Assembly (NCBI RefSeq): GCF_023343835.1
Contig: NC_064437.1
Span: 13,543,001 to 13,607,000 of the forward strand
Source: Lagopus muta
Lineage: Eukaryota > Chordata > Aves > Galliformes > Phasianidae
Length of the DNA: 64,000 bases
Direction of reading: 5' to 3'
Of this stretch, positions 36,601-51,600 are shown piece by piece (the first letter of the stretch is position 1; every line of letters begins with the position of its first letter). A program made the translations under genes and the position numbers. The notes under the pieces are model-generated. The model was not told the DNA's origin and made no database searches. It was given only the letters and a program-made list of their open reading frames with translations.

Positions 36601-39600
36601 AGTATGTATTTCAAAGAAAGGAAATAGAATGAAACTCAGAAGATTGAAAATACCAGGACTTATCACAGAAGTCAACCCATATTAGTAGATTGCCCATTTT
36701 AGTAGGCAACAAAAATCTCACGTACATGTCTGCATTTCTTTACAATTTTCTGGTTTATCAAGAAATTGAACATTCAAGATAAACATCTGCTTGCCTTCTC
36801 AGATGTAAGTATAGGGGTCTTCACGAAGGAAAGAGTCTCATAGCACTGGATGATTCAGTTAGCCAGGTCTGCACTGATCTTAATCACTTCTATCTATTAT
36901 GTAAAACAGTTTGTGCAGCAGCAGGGTTGTGTACATATGGCCAGCAAGAAGCACAGCATATTATCATCAGTTTGTGAGTGTTTGCAAAGTGCAATCCCCA
37001 GGTTACATAACTGTCTTTCTAAGAATACTGAAGATTACAGCATCAGAATTCAGATAAGAAATAGCTATCTTGTTCAGCATGGATACAACTAAACCTAACG
37101 GCTCATCTGCACAGCAGCCAACTGCTACTTATTCTCCAGCAAACTTGAAAATGAAGCCTTGCATCTGGTTTGAATCTTAGTGACCTTGCTTCAATCTCAC
37201 CTATTGGTTCAAAAATGTACCCAGTGACACTCTGAACTGATGAGAAAAGCATTTAAGTACAAAATCAGAAAAGCATCCTTATTTGAGATGGTACTGAAGA
37301 CATGTTTAGATTAAATACTGGCTTAACGTGGCACTGCTTTATACAGAAGAGATTATATATTCAAGGGCTGTTTTAAATAAAAGCCATACAGTTGTGTCCT
37401 CACTAATGACTTCCCACAAAAGTTCATAACCACCTGTCAATCCAGAGAAAAATGATCTCTCATACTAGTAATGACATATACTCATTAAAAATAAATAAAT
37501 AAATAAATAAATATACACACACATATATATATACTAGGTAGAATCTTTTCCAAGGTAATCCAAATGCAACATAATTTGTATTCCACACCTCTCAGAGTAA
37601 CAAAAACTAAGCTGAAAGATTCAAAGACATTCGCCTAGGAAACAGTAAAGTCCTAGAGTTACTTATGTTTAAAGAACAATCTAAGTTATTTTAGCATGTG
37701 ATTTTTCTTTCTTTCATAGGCCACCCAGAAATCTTCCCCTTAGTTTTCACTACAAGGACCCAAGAAATTTTTAATTGCCGAGTGGATGAGGATGTCACAG
37801 AAGAAAATTGTTTCAGGCTTATTAAAAAAGACGACATCATTCAGGACCTAAAAACAAGAGCTGCTATTTCAGATTTCCACCCTGTCAAAAACATTGTCCT
37901 GGTACGTAGCTTATTGTGTTCTCACTTCAGAACTTTATATTCTCAGAGTGCATATTTAACAGTAGGGTCTGTCCTTGTTTGACTCTGTAAATACACCAAT
38001 GCTCTAATAGCCAAAGGTCACAGATCACAGTCAGCTGTAGAAGTTTCTCATGGCTCAATGTGCACTTTTTAAAAACTATCTTTAAACTGGGAATATACTA
38101 AAAGTAACATAAATGTGACCAGGTTTGATTCTGTGAACAGACAGAGCTGCACGTATTTTGCTTTCCCTGATTCATTGCCTTATCACTGAAAATCACTGAG
38201 ACAGATTTTCTGTTTAATTCTGCATGTGAAAATATTAGTTCTGTTCCACACATTTTGATTACAAAATAAAATCCGTCTGTGCTGTTCAATTAACATGTGA
38301 TCTTAGCAGAGAAATTAATAGATTAACCAAGATACTGATTTTACACAACATCATTAGTCTGCATTCTGCCAGTCCCAGGCTTATATCTTTCTCAGATTTT
38401 TCATTTTTCCTCTCTCTCCAGTCTTCCACTAATTATTTTAATTGAAATAGGAATACCCAGGGGAAGAACTTCTGATAGTTTTTGATGCAAATTTCCAGTA
38501 TGGACAGAACTTTTATCTTGTTGCTTCCGAGGAAGCGAAAGAAAACTTTCTGAAGGTAAGGAAAAACACCACAGCGTTATTCTGTCTATGAACATTTCAG
38601 AATCTTGTCTCAAAAATATTCCAGCATTGCTCTCACGTTCAGTTAATATCTGATTTGTGCTTTGCAAGCCAGAACGTTCCTCTGAAGGATAACCTGGTAA
38701 AGAAAAATAGATATATTGCTGTAAAAATACCTTTGGCAGTGAGAAAAACAAGTAAATTATGTTCTACTTCAGAGGGCTGGTATTGCTGCATTTTTATAAG
38801 TGTTAATTTTCTCTTCCAACATCCATGTTTTTGATTAAGACATACATTTAAGAAATTGTAATATATTGGATACCTTCAAGTAAATATTGTATTTATTTTT
38901 CACAGTATGTATTTTTATATATTCTTCAAATCATACATATATAGATATTTAATTTTAGACAATTGCATATATACACAATTCCCCTTGTGTACTGCATTGT
39001 TAGATTATACCATTCTTCAACAGGAGAGTCTCTCCCAGCAGAAGTAACGATTAATAGAAAGGCAAATTGCAATTCCACACAAGAAGGCCTACTGTAGAAA
39101 ATCACTATAAATTCTTTCTTTAGAGCAGTGTTTGGCTTCCGAGACAACTCTTGACTACACTGTAACACTCTTCAGTACTTAAATAGGTAACAGTTACTGT
39201 CAAATGGATGAATGGGTCATAACCCCACTGAGTGCAGGGACACATTATAGCCAGATTCCTTGCGCTGAGACAGAAGAATGCAAAATGAAAACTGAAATCT
39301 GAAACATAAGTATATGAACCAGAAATTCAGTAACGAAATTTGAAAAAACACTGTTTCTCACTCTTTGATGTCAGCCTCCAGAAACTGCAGAAGAAATGGA
39401 CAGTGAAGAAGAGAAAGAGGAAACTCCAGAAGTCTGTGCTTATAAGCGTCCTGTCTCCAAACCGTGGGTTTCTCTTGGCAGTGAAAAGGAAGTTGAAGAA
39501 GAATCTGTTAAAGAGCGCGTTAAAAAGGTGCAAATTAACAGATCTACCTATGACAAGTATCATAAAAACAAATTTATGTTAAGTTCCTTAAAAAGCAGAA

Positions 39601-42600
39601 GTCAGAAAATTGAAATCTGATTTGATTGGATACTTTAAAAAAAAAAAAAAAAAAAAAGAGAGAGAGAGAGAGAAAAAAATACCAAACATAAATGAAAATG
39701 AAGTGCTGCAGGAAAACTCAGTTCCCTTTAAGTCCTGCAAATAAAGCATGTGAGGTTGCACGGGGTTTATTTACTTCTTAAACTGTATGTTCAAAAGTCC
39801 TGATCCTCTTTGGTTGTTAGCATCTCTGCCACTTTTTGCTCAATTTACTAAGTAGCCAGATTACAAATCATTGTAATTACATTCTAAGAACCTTGTTTAG
39901 CTTCAAGTATTCTGTATTCTACCTTGATGGCAAGACCTGCTCAGAAGTATTCTCAGCATGTGCTTTGTCACCAAGGCTTTGTACAAAATGAGATCTGAAC
40001 CAGTGCTGATATCCTCATGTGAAAATACTGCAGTTAAATAACTCAGTAGGAAGTAGAATTTTTTACTTTTTATTTTTTTATTTTTTCTATTTGAAGAATC
40101 TTATGTACCCAGTTGGAATGAACCTCTGTGCAACCAACACTACCTCCTTGCCAGACCCTCCCTCCTGCTGTTTTCCATCTGCACTCAGTGTTGCATTATT
40201 CCTGACATTTGACCGTTGTCTTCCTCCCCTCCTCAGCTGTCTTTTAGCTTCCCCATCTCTGCCCTGACTCACCAGCCCTTCTTCCTGTCCTGCCATTATT
40301 TTGCACATTTCTGAAGGATACTGAGGAATTAACACTATACCCTACCAGTCTGGGGGAAGGCAGAAGTGTGAAATCCTCAATTTTACTTCCTACTACAACA
40401 TAATATAAAATGACCAATTTTTCTTGAGTAGAAAATTTCCAGATTTATAACGGTGGCCTGTTGAACAAAATAGAAATACTAGCCCACGTTCCTTTCCAGT
40501 TCTCCATGAATTGCTAGGAAAAGGTATCTCAAATATGAATCCGAGACAAAGAAATACCCCTCTGCTGTCTGAAATCAAGTGCCTAACTTTCTCTGAAAGT
40601 GGAAAAGTCATATCCCTCCTCTTTTTCCAATTGTCACTAAGGAAACTCCTCACTCAAAATGTTTGTTTTTGTGGATCTTCTTTCATGCACTTTTTCTCCC
40701 TATGCACTGCAAGTGAGGCTGAAATACTCTGCCATAGAACTGCAGTTTGAAACATGAGTTGAAAAGTTAGGTCCTAGAAGTCCAACTCAGTGTTAGAGAC
40801 ATCTCCCTGCAAAATTAATCTGGGGTGTAAATCCACCTAGAGTTGTGTGGTTTCTGTTTTTAGAACTGCCACACAACTCACTTCAGAAGAGTGACTTTTG
40901 GAGGGAGTTCTGGCAAGAAGTTTCTCAACCCTTTAGAGGCTCAGTTTTGATACTGCCTGAAATAGAAAATGTAGTTCTCTTATCCTGCTAGCAGTAATCC
41001 AAAACATTCACTGAAGACAACTTCTTTCTTTTGGAAATACAAACACGTCGTGTATTACGTATGTAGTTGACTTTCAAAGCTTATAATCATAACCAACTCA
41101 GCACAGAAACCATCAGTTGAACTAGTTCTACGGTTACATGAATGCTGCCAGCTCACAGAACAGACCCTACAAAAACTCTCTCCTCTGATAACTTCAGAAA
41201 TGTTTGTGGTTTTTTTTTTTTTTCCAGATTAAGTACATGTTTTCTCGAGGACACAGGAAGTTTGGTGCACCAATTAGATTTACTGACAGGAATGCTTCAC
41301 ATGCAAAAGACAGTTATGTTGAATGTACTTCCTACCAAGACAAATCTTTCAGTATAAAAGTGCTTGAAAAAGATGTGGGTGTACAAATGGTTCCTGAAGT
41401 AAGAGAATCTAGTACCCAGACACAATGGTAAGTGTGAGAAATACTTTTCAGCTTATTTATTAAGCTATTAACTGTTTCTGATTTCACCTAAAGTTATGCA
41501 AATTAACACCTCTGGACTTGCTCATTTATACATTAAGAGAGCAGAATTTGATGCTATTTCCTCTTCTTTCACTTTTTCAAAGACATCCTAGAAAAACTGA
41601 ATATATTTTGCTTTTAATTTTACACAAGACATGGGTTTCTGTCTTTAAGATTTGTCTTTAAAATAAACGTATACATGCTCATATTCAAACTTCCTCCACT
41701 TGGTTAGGACCTATCCAAAAAATGCAGCCACGCAGTATTTTCCTAGACAGCTGTCGAATGAAGAGAAAGAAGAGATTCTGTCGTCTGAGAAGCTGAAACA
41801 ATTTCTCACATCAGTATGTATAAGGTAAGGTTACTGCCATCAGACATCTCGAAGGCTGTATGAAATATCGTAGAACAAAGGTGTGTGAAGACAGAACTAG
41901 TCTGTAATGGACCATCAGTCTGGCTGAATACTGAATATTTTATACCTATATAGTCTCTCTTGCTTATTATTATATTATCAAATATTACCTTGATATTTGC
42001 TTCTATTAAGATGAACATTAAATCTATACCATATTAGTTGGAATGGTGGCTTAGTGTAACTTCAACCTGTTACAGTTGGTAGCAATAAATCTTTTCAAAC
42101 AAACTGCAAAGCCAGTCTTCAAACAGCCCACTTGAGCAAAAAGTATTACAGAAGAGCAAAGGCACTGTCCTACAGCCCTTAGTCATGAGACAAGTCCCAC
42201 TTAGTCATGACTTCTGCACAGGTATTAGATGATTTTCCTGTACTTGTTATACATGGAACCGGAGTTAAATTCTTCTTAAATTCATTCCCATATTTTGAAT
42301 GGGAAAGAATTTGTAATGCATCACTGAGGATTTCATTATTTTTTTTTCCAATAACACAATCCAAATTTTTTTGTAAAACAAAGGCTGTATATTTTGTGCA
42401 TTTATATTACTGCTGAGTTGTCATATCTGGATTCTTGAAAACGTTAACTGTTCTTTCACAAAACAGGATGGAAATTGCATTGCAGCAAAATGAAATTATG
42501 GATGCTTTCTCTGATGACTGGAAAGCCCTAGAAGACGACATGAGCAGTTCTGGTGGCAAGTCAGACATCTGTCTTAAAGCATACCAAACGTTTACAGATC

Positions 42601-45600
42601 TGCACTATCTCAAGGACAAAAGCATTAGCTGCATTTGTTGGCATCCAACCATCTATGGTAATGATTGAGTCTTGAATGATATGCATTATATAACAGATGT
42701 AAAATATGCATATTTCATAAAGTCATCAGGATTTAAATAGTAATACTAATTTTAAAAAACCAACTTAATCAATATGCCTGTCTACACTGCACAGTATACT
42801 TAGAGCCAGCATTGCTGCCTGTGTAGGAAATTAATTCACCTACAAAATATTTGATTTTATGGTGGATGGGTCTGTCATATGACTTCAGGATCAATATTAC
42901 ACCATTAAGGAGCAAAAGGAAAGAAGTAGAGGTTTATCCTGATCCTTAGCTTCCACAATACATTGACAATCTTAATAGATGTAATCTCCTCAAAGCTGAT
43001 CAGCAACAACAAAAATATAAATACATGATGGGTTTGTTTTTTTTTAATTGGTTTCTCAGGGATAAAGAAGTCACTCACCATAAGTAACTGTATGTTGGAA
43101 TTTGGTTTGTATCCAAGAAAGTTTGCTTTCTCTCTCAATCAGGGATTATAGCAGAGTCAGCAATAAAACGGCCCTCCAAAGAAGAGAGAACTAAACCACA
43201 GCATGACTCAGTAATTATTTTCTGGAGCTTTTTTGATCCTATCCACCCTCAGGTATATAATGAAGTCTTTTACATACTCCAAACGTTCATATAAAAAGAG
43301 AAAATGTGACTGCATTGCTTAACTGTTTGTTCTTCCTTCTTCTCAGTTAATATTAGAGTGTCCTGATGACATTTACTGCTTTCAGTTCAACCCAAGTGAT
43401 CCAAACATTATTGCTGGTGGCTGCTTCAGTGGACAGGTATTAATTTTGTTTAAGGGTAAGATTAGATATTTCTGTCTTTTCTTGCAGTATAAAAAGATTG
43501 AAAAGACTCAACATTTGGAATAACTGTCACATAAATATCAGTCTCAAGAATGCAGAACTCAAACAAGAGAATTAATCATTTCTATGAGTAGGAAAGTTTT
43601 CTCTTCAATTTTACAGCTGACAGAGAGCTTATAGTTCCCTGTATTTTTCTTGTGAAATGAATTATAGGAATTCTGCTATGTTCTGATTATTCCTAAATTG
43701 ACCAGAACTTCAAGATGACTGTTTGCAGTACATCAAAATATGCTAAAAATCAGAATGTGTCAAACTGTGCAGGCTTTTTTTTTTTCTTTCTGTTGTTGAC
43801 ATAAGTATAGCCGTTCAACTTATGGCACCATATTAAAGAGGTAATGGCTTCAAAGTCTTTATAAGTTCTAGTATACAGAGTGAATTTCTTGTTTTTCCCT
43901 CAGAAAAAAAACAAAAACAGAAACACCAAAACCATGAATTGTATTTGGGAAAAATGAGTATTAATACAAAGAATGAAATAATATTCTCCTTTCTCCTTAT
44001 AGGTTGTAGTGTGGGATATTTCTCAATACGAAGAAAAACTGCAAAATGCTAAAAGCGTTGCTGTTGGAATGAAAAAGACAGTTGTTAATATGAATAACAT
44101 TTCTGTTCTAAGTCTACTGGAGAATGATGATATGTCTGAGGTAAAGAGAGGGAAACTTAGAATACAGGTTATAGGGAAAAATGAGTGGAGGTACCCTGGC
44201 TCTTTGCAGTGAGAAACTAGGTAGGATATGAAACCTGATGAGTTCATGAAATAAATCTGTTATCACAAAAACATTTCTACTTGATTAGTGGAGCTCAATA
44301 GTTTTACTGTATTCTGCACAGACCTCAGCTTCAATATGAATGGGCAGCAACGTTTACTCAACTCTTGCCTGTCAAATATGCATAGCATTTTTCTTAAAAG
44401 CTAAAAATGGTTCTGGAAATGCTTGGATATAAAAATGATAGCATGGAAGACAAAAAGCAGACTTCAGGGGAAGTGCACTATAGAAGAGAGAGACATAAAA
44501 GCAGAGAAAGAACTAATAACTTAATTGGATGTGTGTCCCTGGACGAACACTGGAATTCCTTTCAGAGCTTCATATCCAAAGACCTGATTCAAGGCTTTCT
44601 GTTTTCAGAAGGTTCTGTATTAGACCTTAGTAAAACTTCATAGCCTGTTCTGAAATATATGAGAAGCATTATCAGTATATAATCTTTTTTCTTGGACAAG
44701 CTTACTATTAAGTTTTGAAAATACACGAAGATATTTCTTTTTAAATATTTCTAGCTATTACTTACGGAGGATGATGAGAGTGATAAAGGGCAAATTTTAG
44801 TGAGACATTGCACAGCCTCCTCCATACACCATAGCCATGAAAAAAGGATAACAGATATACATTGGCTGCCAGATTATTTTGAGGTGAGTTTTATTTTCTT
44901 CCCCACTTTTTACTGTTTTCAGAGATCATTGCATAAACTCAAGGTAAAATGTTGAAAAGTTGAATTATTTGTAACAGAGCTCCCTATTTCTATGTTTTAA
45001 AATGTTAATTAACTGGGTGCCACTTCTGCTCATTGTGCCTTACAGCTGTTCTGTATCCTCACCCTGATATGATTTTGTCATTACTGGAAAAAAAATATAT
45101 TGATAGTTTTACTCAAAATCTAGTATGGAATTATAATAAGATCTCTGTATTTAAGTTATGTTGAATTTCAGGTGATCACAAGGGAGAGCTGTTATCAATT
45201 CACCTGAAGTACGTGTAAAACTCCTTAACTGTTATTATAACTGCAAGTTCCTAAGTCCTAATTTTCAAATCTTACCCAAGCCAAAGTGACTTAAATTCTA
45301 GAAGATCGTTTTACATCTTGAGGCATTTACTTAGAGCATGATTTGTGCCCTCTTATTTTCCTCTCCCCTTTGTTATTATTTTAGGTCAACCGAATGGGTG
45401 AAACTTTTGAAAACAGAGCTGGAATTTGCATGCAGCTTGTAACCTGCTCCCCTGATAGGTATATGCAATGCACACTGTACGAGACACCTTCCAACTTCTT
45501 TTGGAAAGCTTCATGAAGCACATCCCATGATTCTGGTACACCTCTGGATTCCTGTCAGCCTGGCCTACAGAGCTGAAGTTCTGTACACAGAGATCAGGCA

Positions 45601-48600
45601 CATCGAGTTCTTGACCAGTGAAGCCTTTTGCAGTTAAGGGCTCGTAAACAACCTCACACACTTGTACATTTCGTCTATATCTTAAGTAGAACTGGTCACA
45701 CAAATACACTGGCCTGGAGAGCCACACCACCACAATTATGTCTTCTATGTATGAGTCTATGTATGAGAGCAAGATTTGTTAATGATACAGAGTTATTTTT
45801 CCTACTCAAAGTCAAGGAAGACTTCAAAGAATGAAGTTAAAAGACTATTTGGCTGCCCCGGTAGAGTTGTAACTGATAACATGAGGAATAAATGAATGTA
45901 AGCCACCATTTACAAAAGAAGTGATTGAGTAATTAGCATTTGTCTGCATTTGAGAATTCTATTGCTACATAAAGTTTGAAGATGAAGGAATAAGAAAGCA
46001 TTTGTAAAATGCAAGAAAAATTGCACCTGACTTTGCAAGTAAAACAGAGAATAGTAACATACAGTTATTTTGCAGCTTAATATTATTTTGGGATATTCGA
46101 GACACCAAACTTCCCACCAAGCATTCATCTGAGAAAGTAAAAGAAGGAAACAGTTTCAATATGCACCCTGAAGTTTCAGATACTTCTAATGATCCTGATC
46201 TCATCTGGAAACCTCTCATGAAGGTATTGCACACAGATGTGGAGCAGAAAAACCAAACTGTACATATGGCCGGAGCCCCATAGGAACTTGTGCTTTTGTT
46301 TCCCAGCCCTTTAAAATTTCCCCTGGAACTGCAACTTTCCTGTGGATTTACTCCTAATTATGAAACATTTCAAAGTTACTCTGACAGTACTACAAAATAT
46401 ATCTTGAGAAGCTAGCTCATAAGCAGCAGAGTGATTGCTTCTTAAAAACTGCAGCGTTGCAAAAGCAGATGCAGTAATAGCATATGTTGCTGTCAGCCTT
46501 TTCATTCTGCCTATCTCCGTGTCCCAAACTGTGAAACAGTTACAATCAACAGGATTATTGGCAATCCAACTCTGATTGAAATAGTCATAGGACATATTTG
46601 TTTTGTTCTTTATTTGTGTGTGGTTTGGTGGTTTCTTGTGTTTTGGGAGGGATTTTTTTTCTTCTTAATTGCAGCAGGGGATGGGGAAGGAGGAAGGGGC
46701 TGAAAATAAAGGAAATTAAAAAGAAGACCTGTTGGCCTGTTCTGCCCAGAACAGCTGCAGCTGGTACAGATGTTAAAAAGCATAACCACTGGAGCTGTTT
46801 GTTGTTGCTGTTGTTAGAAACATAGAGAAAGTCATGCAGGAAAAACTTAACATGAGGAACTGCAAATTTACATCTCTGTACTTAAAAATGAAAAAGCAAA
46901 TGCTTTTTGTGGAGTATTACAAACATGCTGCAGAATGAAAACGTCTTCCATTACAGCAGAAAGTAGTGAAGCCTTGTAGGTACAAAAGATCAAAGATCGG
47001 AGAAAATAAGATATCAGATGGTCAGATGCTTTTTTTTTTTTTCCTGAACAGATAAGCTTGTGCGACAACGAAGAAGAAAACAGTGTGAAATGCAGTCCCA
47101 CCAAAATTAGTCTACAGGAACAGCATTATCATTGCAAAATCACAGGTAATATTTTTATTACACACTATTAGGAAATATGTTTTTAGTCAGTTTGTATTTC
47201 AGTATATACATACCGTAAGCTATGCAACAAAATGCCCATAGCTGAACACAGCTGGAGAAAAACGTTTCTTAAATATGCTGATACTCAAAGTGCAGTATAC
47301 AAATACCAACTATGACTGTACAAAAAGAGCTGTTCTATATCCACAGTTACTTTGTGATGGACACATATTACCAATCCCTCTCCATGCTGACGCTGCCTGA
47401 GACCAGCCACCTGCCAGAGGTTGCTCACACCAGCCAGCACCTTCACAACAACTGGGCTGCTCCTGTGCTGACTGAGGGAACTGGCCCATTCCATTCCAGC
47501 ATTCCTATCAGCCACAGCCCCAGCAACAGGGCAAGAATGCCCAGGGAAGCTATTAGACTGCCAATAAAGCTGCAGTCCTGCAGGCTTTCTTCATCTCTGT
47601 GCTTGAAACTCCCCTTCAGACAAAGAAACTGTTTGACTTGGTAACTTTTGGTGTGTAATATAAAGACGTACCTGTATTTTTTCCCAGATAAGGAACAATC
47701 TCTGCACAAATCACAAGTGCACATCAAAGAAAGCCCGCATGCACAGATGAGCGTTTCTTCAAATAAAACTCTGAATGTGCTGGAGAATATCTCCAATAAC
47801 TTCTCTGTTGGAACGGAAGTAAGTTAAAATAATAGGTTACTATGGAAATGGCAATCAAAAGATCTCTGAAAGACCGAACAAGTAAATCATAGATTTTCCA
47901 CAAATGATTGCACTCACATGTTTTCTTTGGGCATTAACTAAAAGGATCATTCTGGACATGCTGAATTTTTCTCCAACTTCAATGCATTTAGCAGTGCGCT
48001 TAAAATAAAAATAAAAGCCCATATTTAATAAGCTACAAATCCTTACTTCAAGAATAGTTAGAAGACGCTTCCAAAATACCTTGAACTTTTCTACCTGCCA
48101 TCAGAAAACAAACTGCACTGCCTTATTGTGAGTCTTTTTTTTTTATTGTGTCCACAGGTGAAAATTACAGTTTCCTTCACAACTTATTTTTATACATAGA
48201 AATCCCACCTACTCATAGCCCTCTACATCTCCTACACACCAAAAACACTTTTCCCACTTTTGAGTATTTATGAAAATGAATATTTGTCTTCTAGCTGCTT
48301 TTCTTGTTTCTGCCACCCTTTCCCCAAATACGTGGGTACCCAGTTCTGCAGGAAAGGCTGCCTGTATGCATCAGGATAAGAGAAGCTGTTTTGGAAAAAA
48401 AAAAAAAAACAACACAATTGTGATTCAAAATTCATGCTTTTTTGGTCATGGGTTGCAAACTTCTGTTTTAATTTACCCAGAACAAATTTAATAATGCTTA
48501 TAATGAAGCTTTAAAATAAGCCACTTTGCTGTATGCTGTCAAATCCTTATGTTAACATTTACATGATTTTTCTGGCATCACAGGATGGAGATATTATTTA

Positions 48601-51600
48601 TTCTGACTGGGAAATGAAGACCAGTAGTAACGAGGAGAAAATAGGTAGTAAGTTCAAGTTTCTCAGTGTCTGTTTAAACCATAATAGCCTACTAATCTTA
48701 AAATATTTGCAATTATATTCTGTATTTTTAAGGTTCTTACTTACCTATTCTTATAAGTCTGTCTCACTGAAGACATCTGGATTCAGCAGTACACGCTCAA
48801 GGTAGCATACAGTTTAGCTGTTATGGCAGAACAGCAAACTCTGCAGTGTAATAGATTCATCGCTGTGTACATGTTGGCATAAAGCATGGAAGTCATGCTT
48901 CATGGTAACCAGATTTGCAGTAATTCCAACACCTTGCAAGCAAGGGAAGCTGTTATCATTGAATACTACCCCATATTTCCCTTTGTGCATTTCTCATTGT
49001 GAAATACCCACTGAAAGCACCAGTTACAAGAAACTGTGTTTTTTCATTCCTTCAGGTAAGAAATGCACCATCCACAAAGAAGCTGTGAACACTGTACAGA
49101 GATCTCCATTTTTTAAAGACATCATTCTCAGTGTTGGAGGCTGGAATTTCGCCATTTGGAAAGAAGGTGTTACAGTAAGTTACTTTAAAACATCAGTAAA
49201 ATAATTAATAAAGATAAATGAGATAACTAGAATAACAGCCTCACAGACTATTTTCAAAACTGTTTGTTAATCATAAGGCTTGACAGCTTAGCAATAGAGT
49301 ATAAAAAAGCTTTTCCTTTTACTTCACATCAGAAAAGCTGTTGTAGAAATGGCTTTGTAAACTTGCAACTTGCAGAAAGAATGCCCAACATTCTTTAGTA
49401 CCATCTTTGCAAAAGCCAGTTTCTCATCAAATTATTTCTGCTGCAAACTGAGGAACAAAGGCAATGCATGTGCTAAGCAGATCTGAAGAATTCATACTTA
49501 GGATGCAATCCTTTCAATAACTGAAGCCATAAAAACATAGTTTTGTTTTTGTTACAGTTCCTGTTCTATACAGATCCAGGTTAGCTGCACATCTCAAGGC
49601 CATAGATTTTAACAGCAGAAAGATTACATTCATAGACTGGAAGGGAGATATCAGAATTGCTTTTAACCCCCACATTTCTACATGCAGAAGGTGGTTCTGA
49701 GCCTGCCACCTGTATTACATTATAATGGAATCGTTTAAATATCAAATGTTCACAAATTGAAAGTTTGAAGTAGTGAATGGATATTTGTTTGATCACTGCA
49801 TCTTTTCTTGGTTTTCAAATATCTTACTATATTAAGAACGGACCGATCCTCCAGTCAAACTGCACAGCTCAAAGATACACTGCAGGACATTGGTCCTTAA
49901 CAAGGCCAGGAGTTTTCTACATTGCCACAGATGATGGAAATATAGATATTTGGGACTTACTGAAGGAAACTCACAAGCCATCTCATAGCCAGAACATCTC
50001 TAAATCAGCGATTACTCGCATCAGCCCCTGGGTCGCCTCACGTAAGTTGATGGTGATGATACTTAGCCGTGCTTTACTTTATGTTTGTAAGATGGCCCAT
50101 TTCTGCAAAGCTCACTGATCTTGCTGCATATTATCTTATATAAAAGATAGGTACTTTATTCCACTAGTTTAGCATTATACTGTATAGGGAAGCTCATGCA
50201 TATATTCTTAGTATACTAAATTTATTAGTAAGGCATAAAGTAACTGAAAATTTCTTTTTAAATAAAAAAAAAAAACTTGAAAAAGTATAAATCTTCAGGA
50301 GAATTTCACTTGTCAAGAAAGTAGGAGATCAATAAAGCTTTTTACTGCAGTCAAGAATAAACCAAAAAGACCCCAACAAAACCCTTTGTAACTGTTACCC
50401 ATATTAAGAGATAGATCCCATATCAGAATAGAGACGTTTCATGTTTAAGAATGTATTGCTGTTGGAATTTAGATTTTTACACATTTTTGTTAAATACCTT
50501 TCAGCAAAGCAGCAATTTCTAGCTGTTTCTGATGATTCTGGAGTACTGCATGTTTTAGAGATCCGTCGAACATTAAGCCACCCGTCCAGCAGTGAGGTTG
50601 GTAACAGTTTTCATTTCTCTCTGTGACACCTTATCCTTAAAACTCTGAAATAGAAGCGGGAAAAAATTTCCCTTCCAGTGGGCACTGATGAATTTGAGAC
50701 TGATGGGCCATATTGTCCAAAGGTCACTCACAGAAAAGCTGGCTCTGCCCAGTTCCCATAAGAGATACCTAAAGGAAATCTAAAGGACAGCTAGCAGAAT
50801 TCCGCAGTTCTAATACTTAATGCAGAAGCGTTCAACATTTTTTGCCATGTGCATTAAATGACACCTGATTTCATACAAGAAAATAACGCTTTGCAGTGCA
50901 CAGCAACATAAAAATACTCAGTTTCTCTTTCTTTATACATTCTGGACCATATTAGCTTTTTTTTTTTCCCCTGTAAACTTGGCATTTCTATTTACAAATT
51001 TGAGTATCTGGTTCCAAGTTAATTTAATTACCTTTTGCCAACTATTATTAACATTATCACTCATTCATTCTCTTTTGAAGCTGGGACTATCAGAACCAAA
51101 GAGCCCTAAAAACAATGAAAACAGTCCTCATTTGTCCTTATTTCCACATCATTATCATTTGTTTTTCCCTTCTTACCTCCCAGCCAAAGAATATGCTAAG
51201 ATCTTCATTGGGACTAGTCTTCTGCCTGGTTTGTTAATTTTATGTCCCAAAACTTTCTCATCTTATTCTTATTCTAAATCTGCCACATATGCATTTTTAC
51301 ATACCACCCACAAAGGTAACAATTCTATACCAGGTGTGCAGTCACAGTTTAGTAAAACCTCTCAAAAGTAAGGTAGAAGCAAAGTAAGTGCTACAGCATG
51401 AGGAAAAGAATTGCTTCTGCCCAACTTGCATGTGTTTTGGATCTACACAATTTAGGGCACAGAAGTACAAGTCCAGAAACAATCACTAACACTTTAATTA
51501 GTCATTCTAGCTGAAGTATTCACCCCTTAGAATACTGGGTTGTTGAAAAGGCTAATGGAAACTGACAATGATAAATGCATATTGTAATACTGGAGCATGC

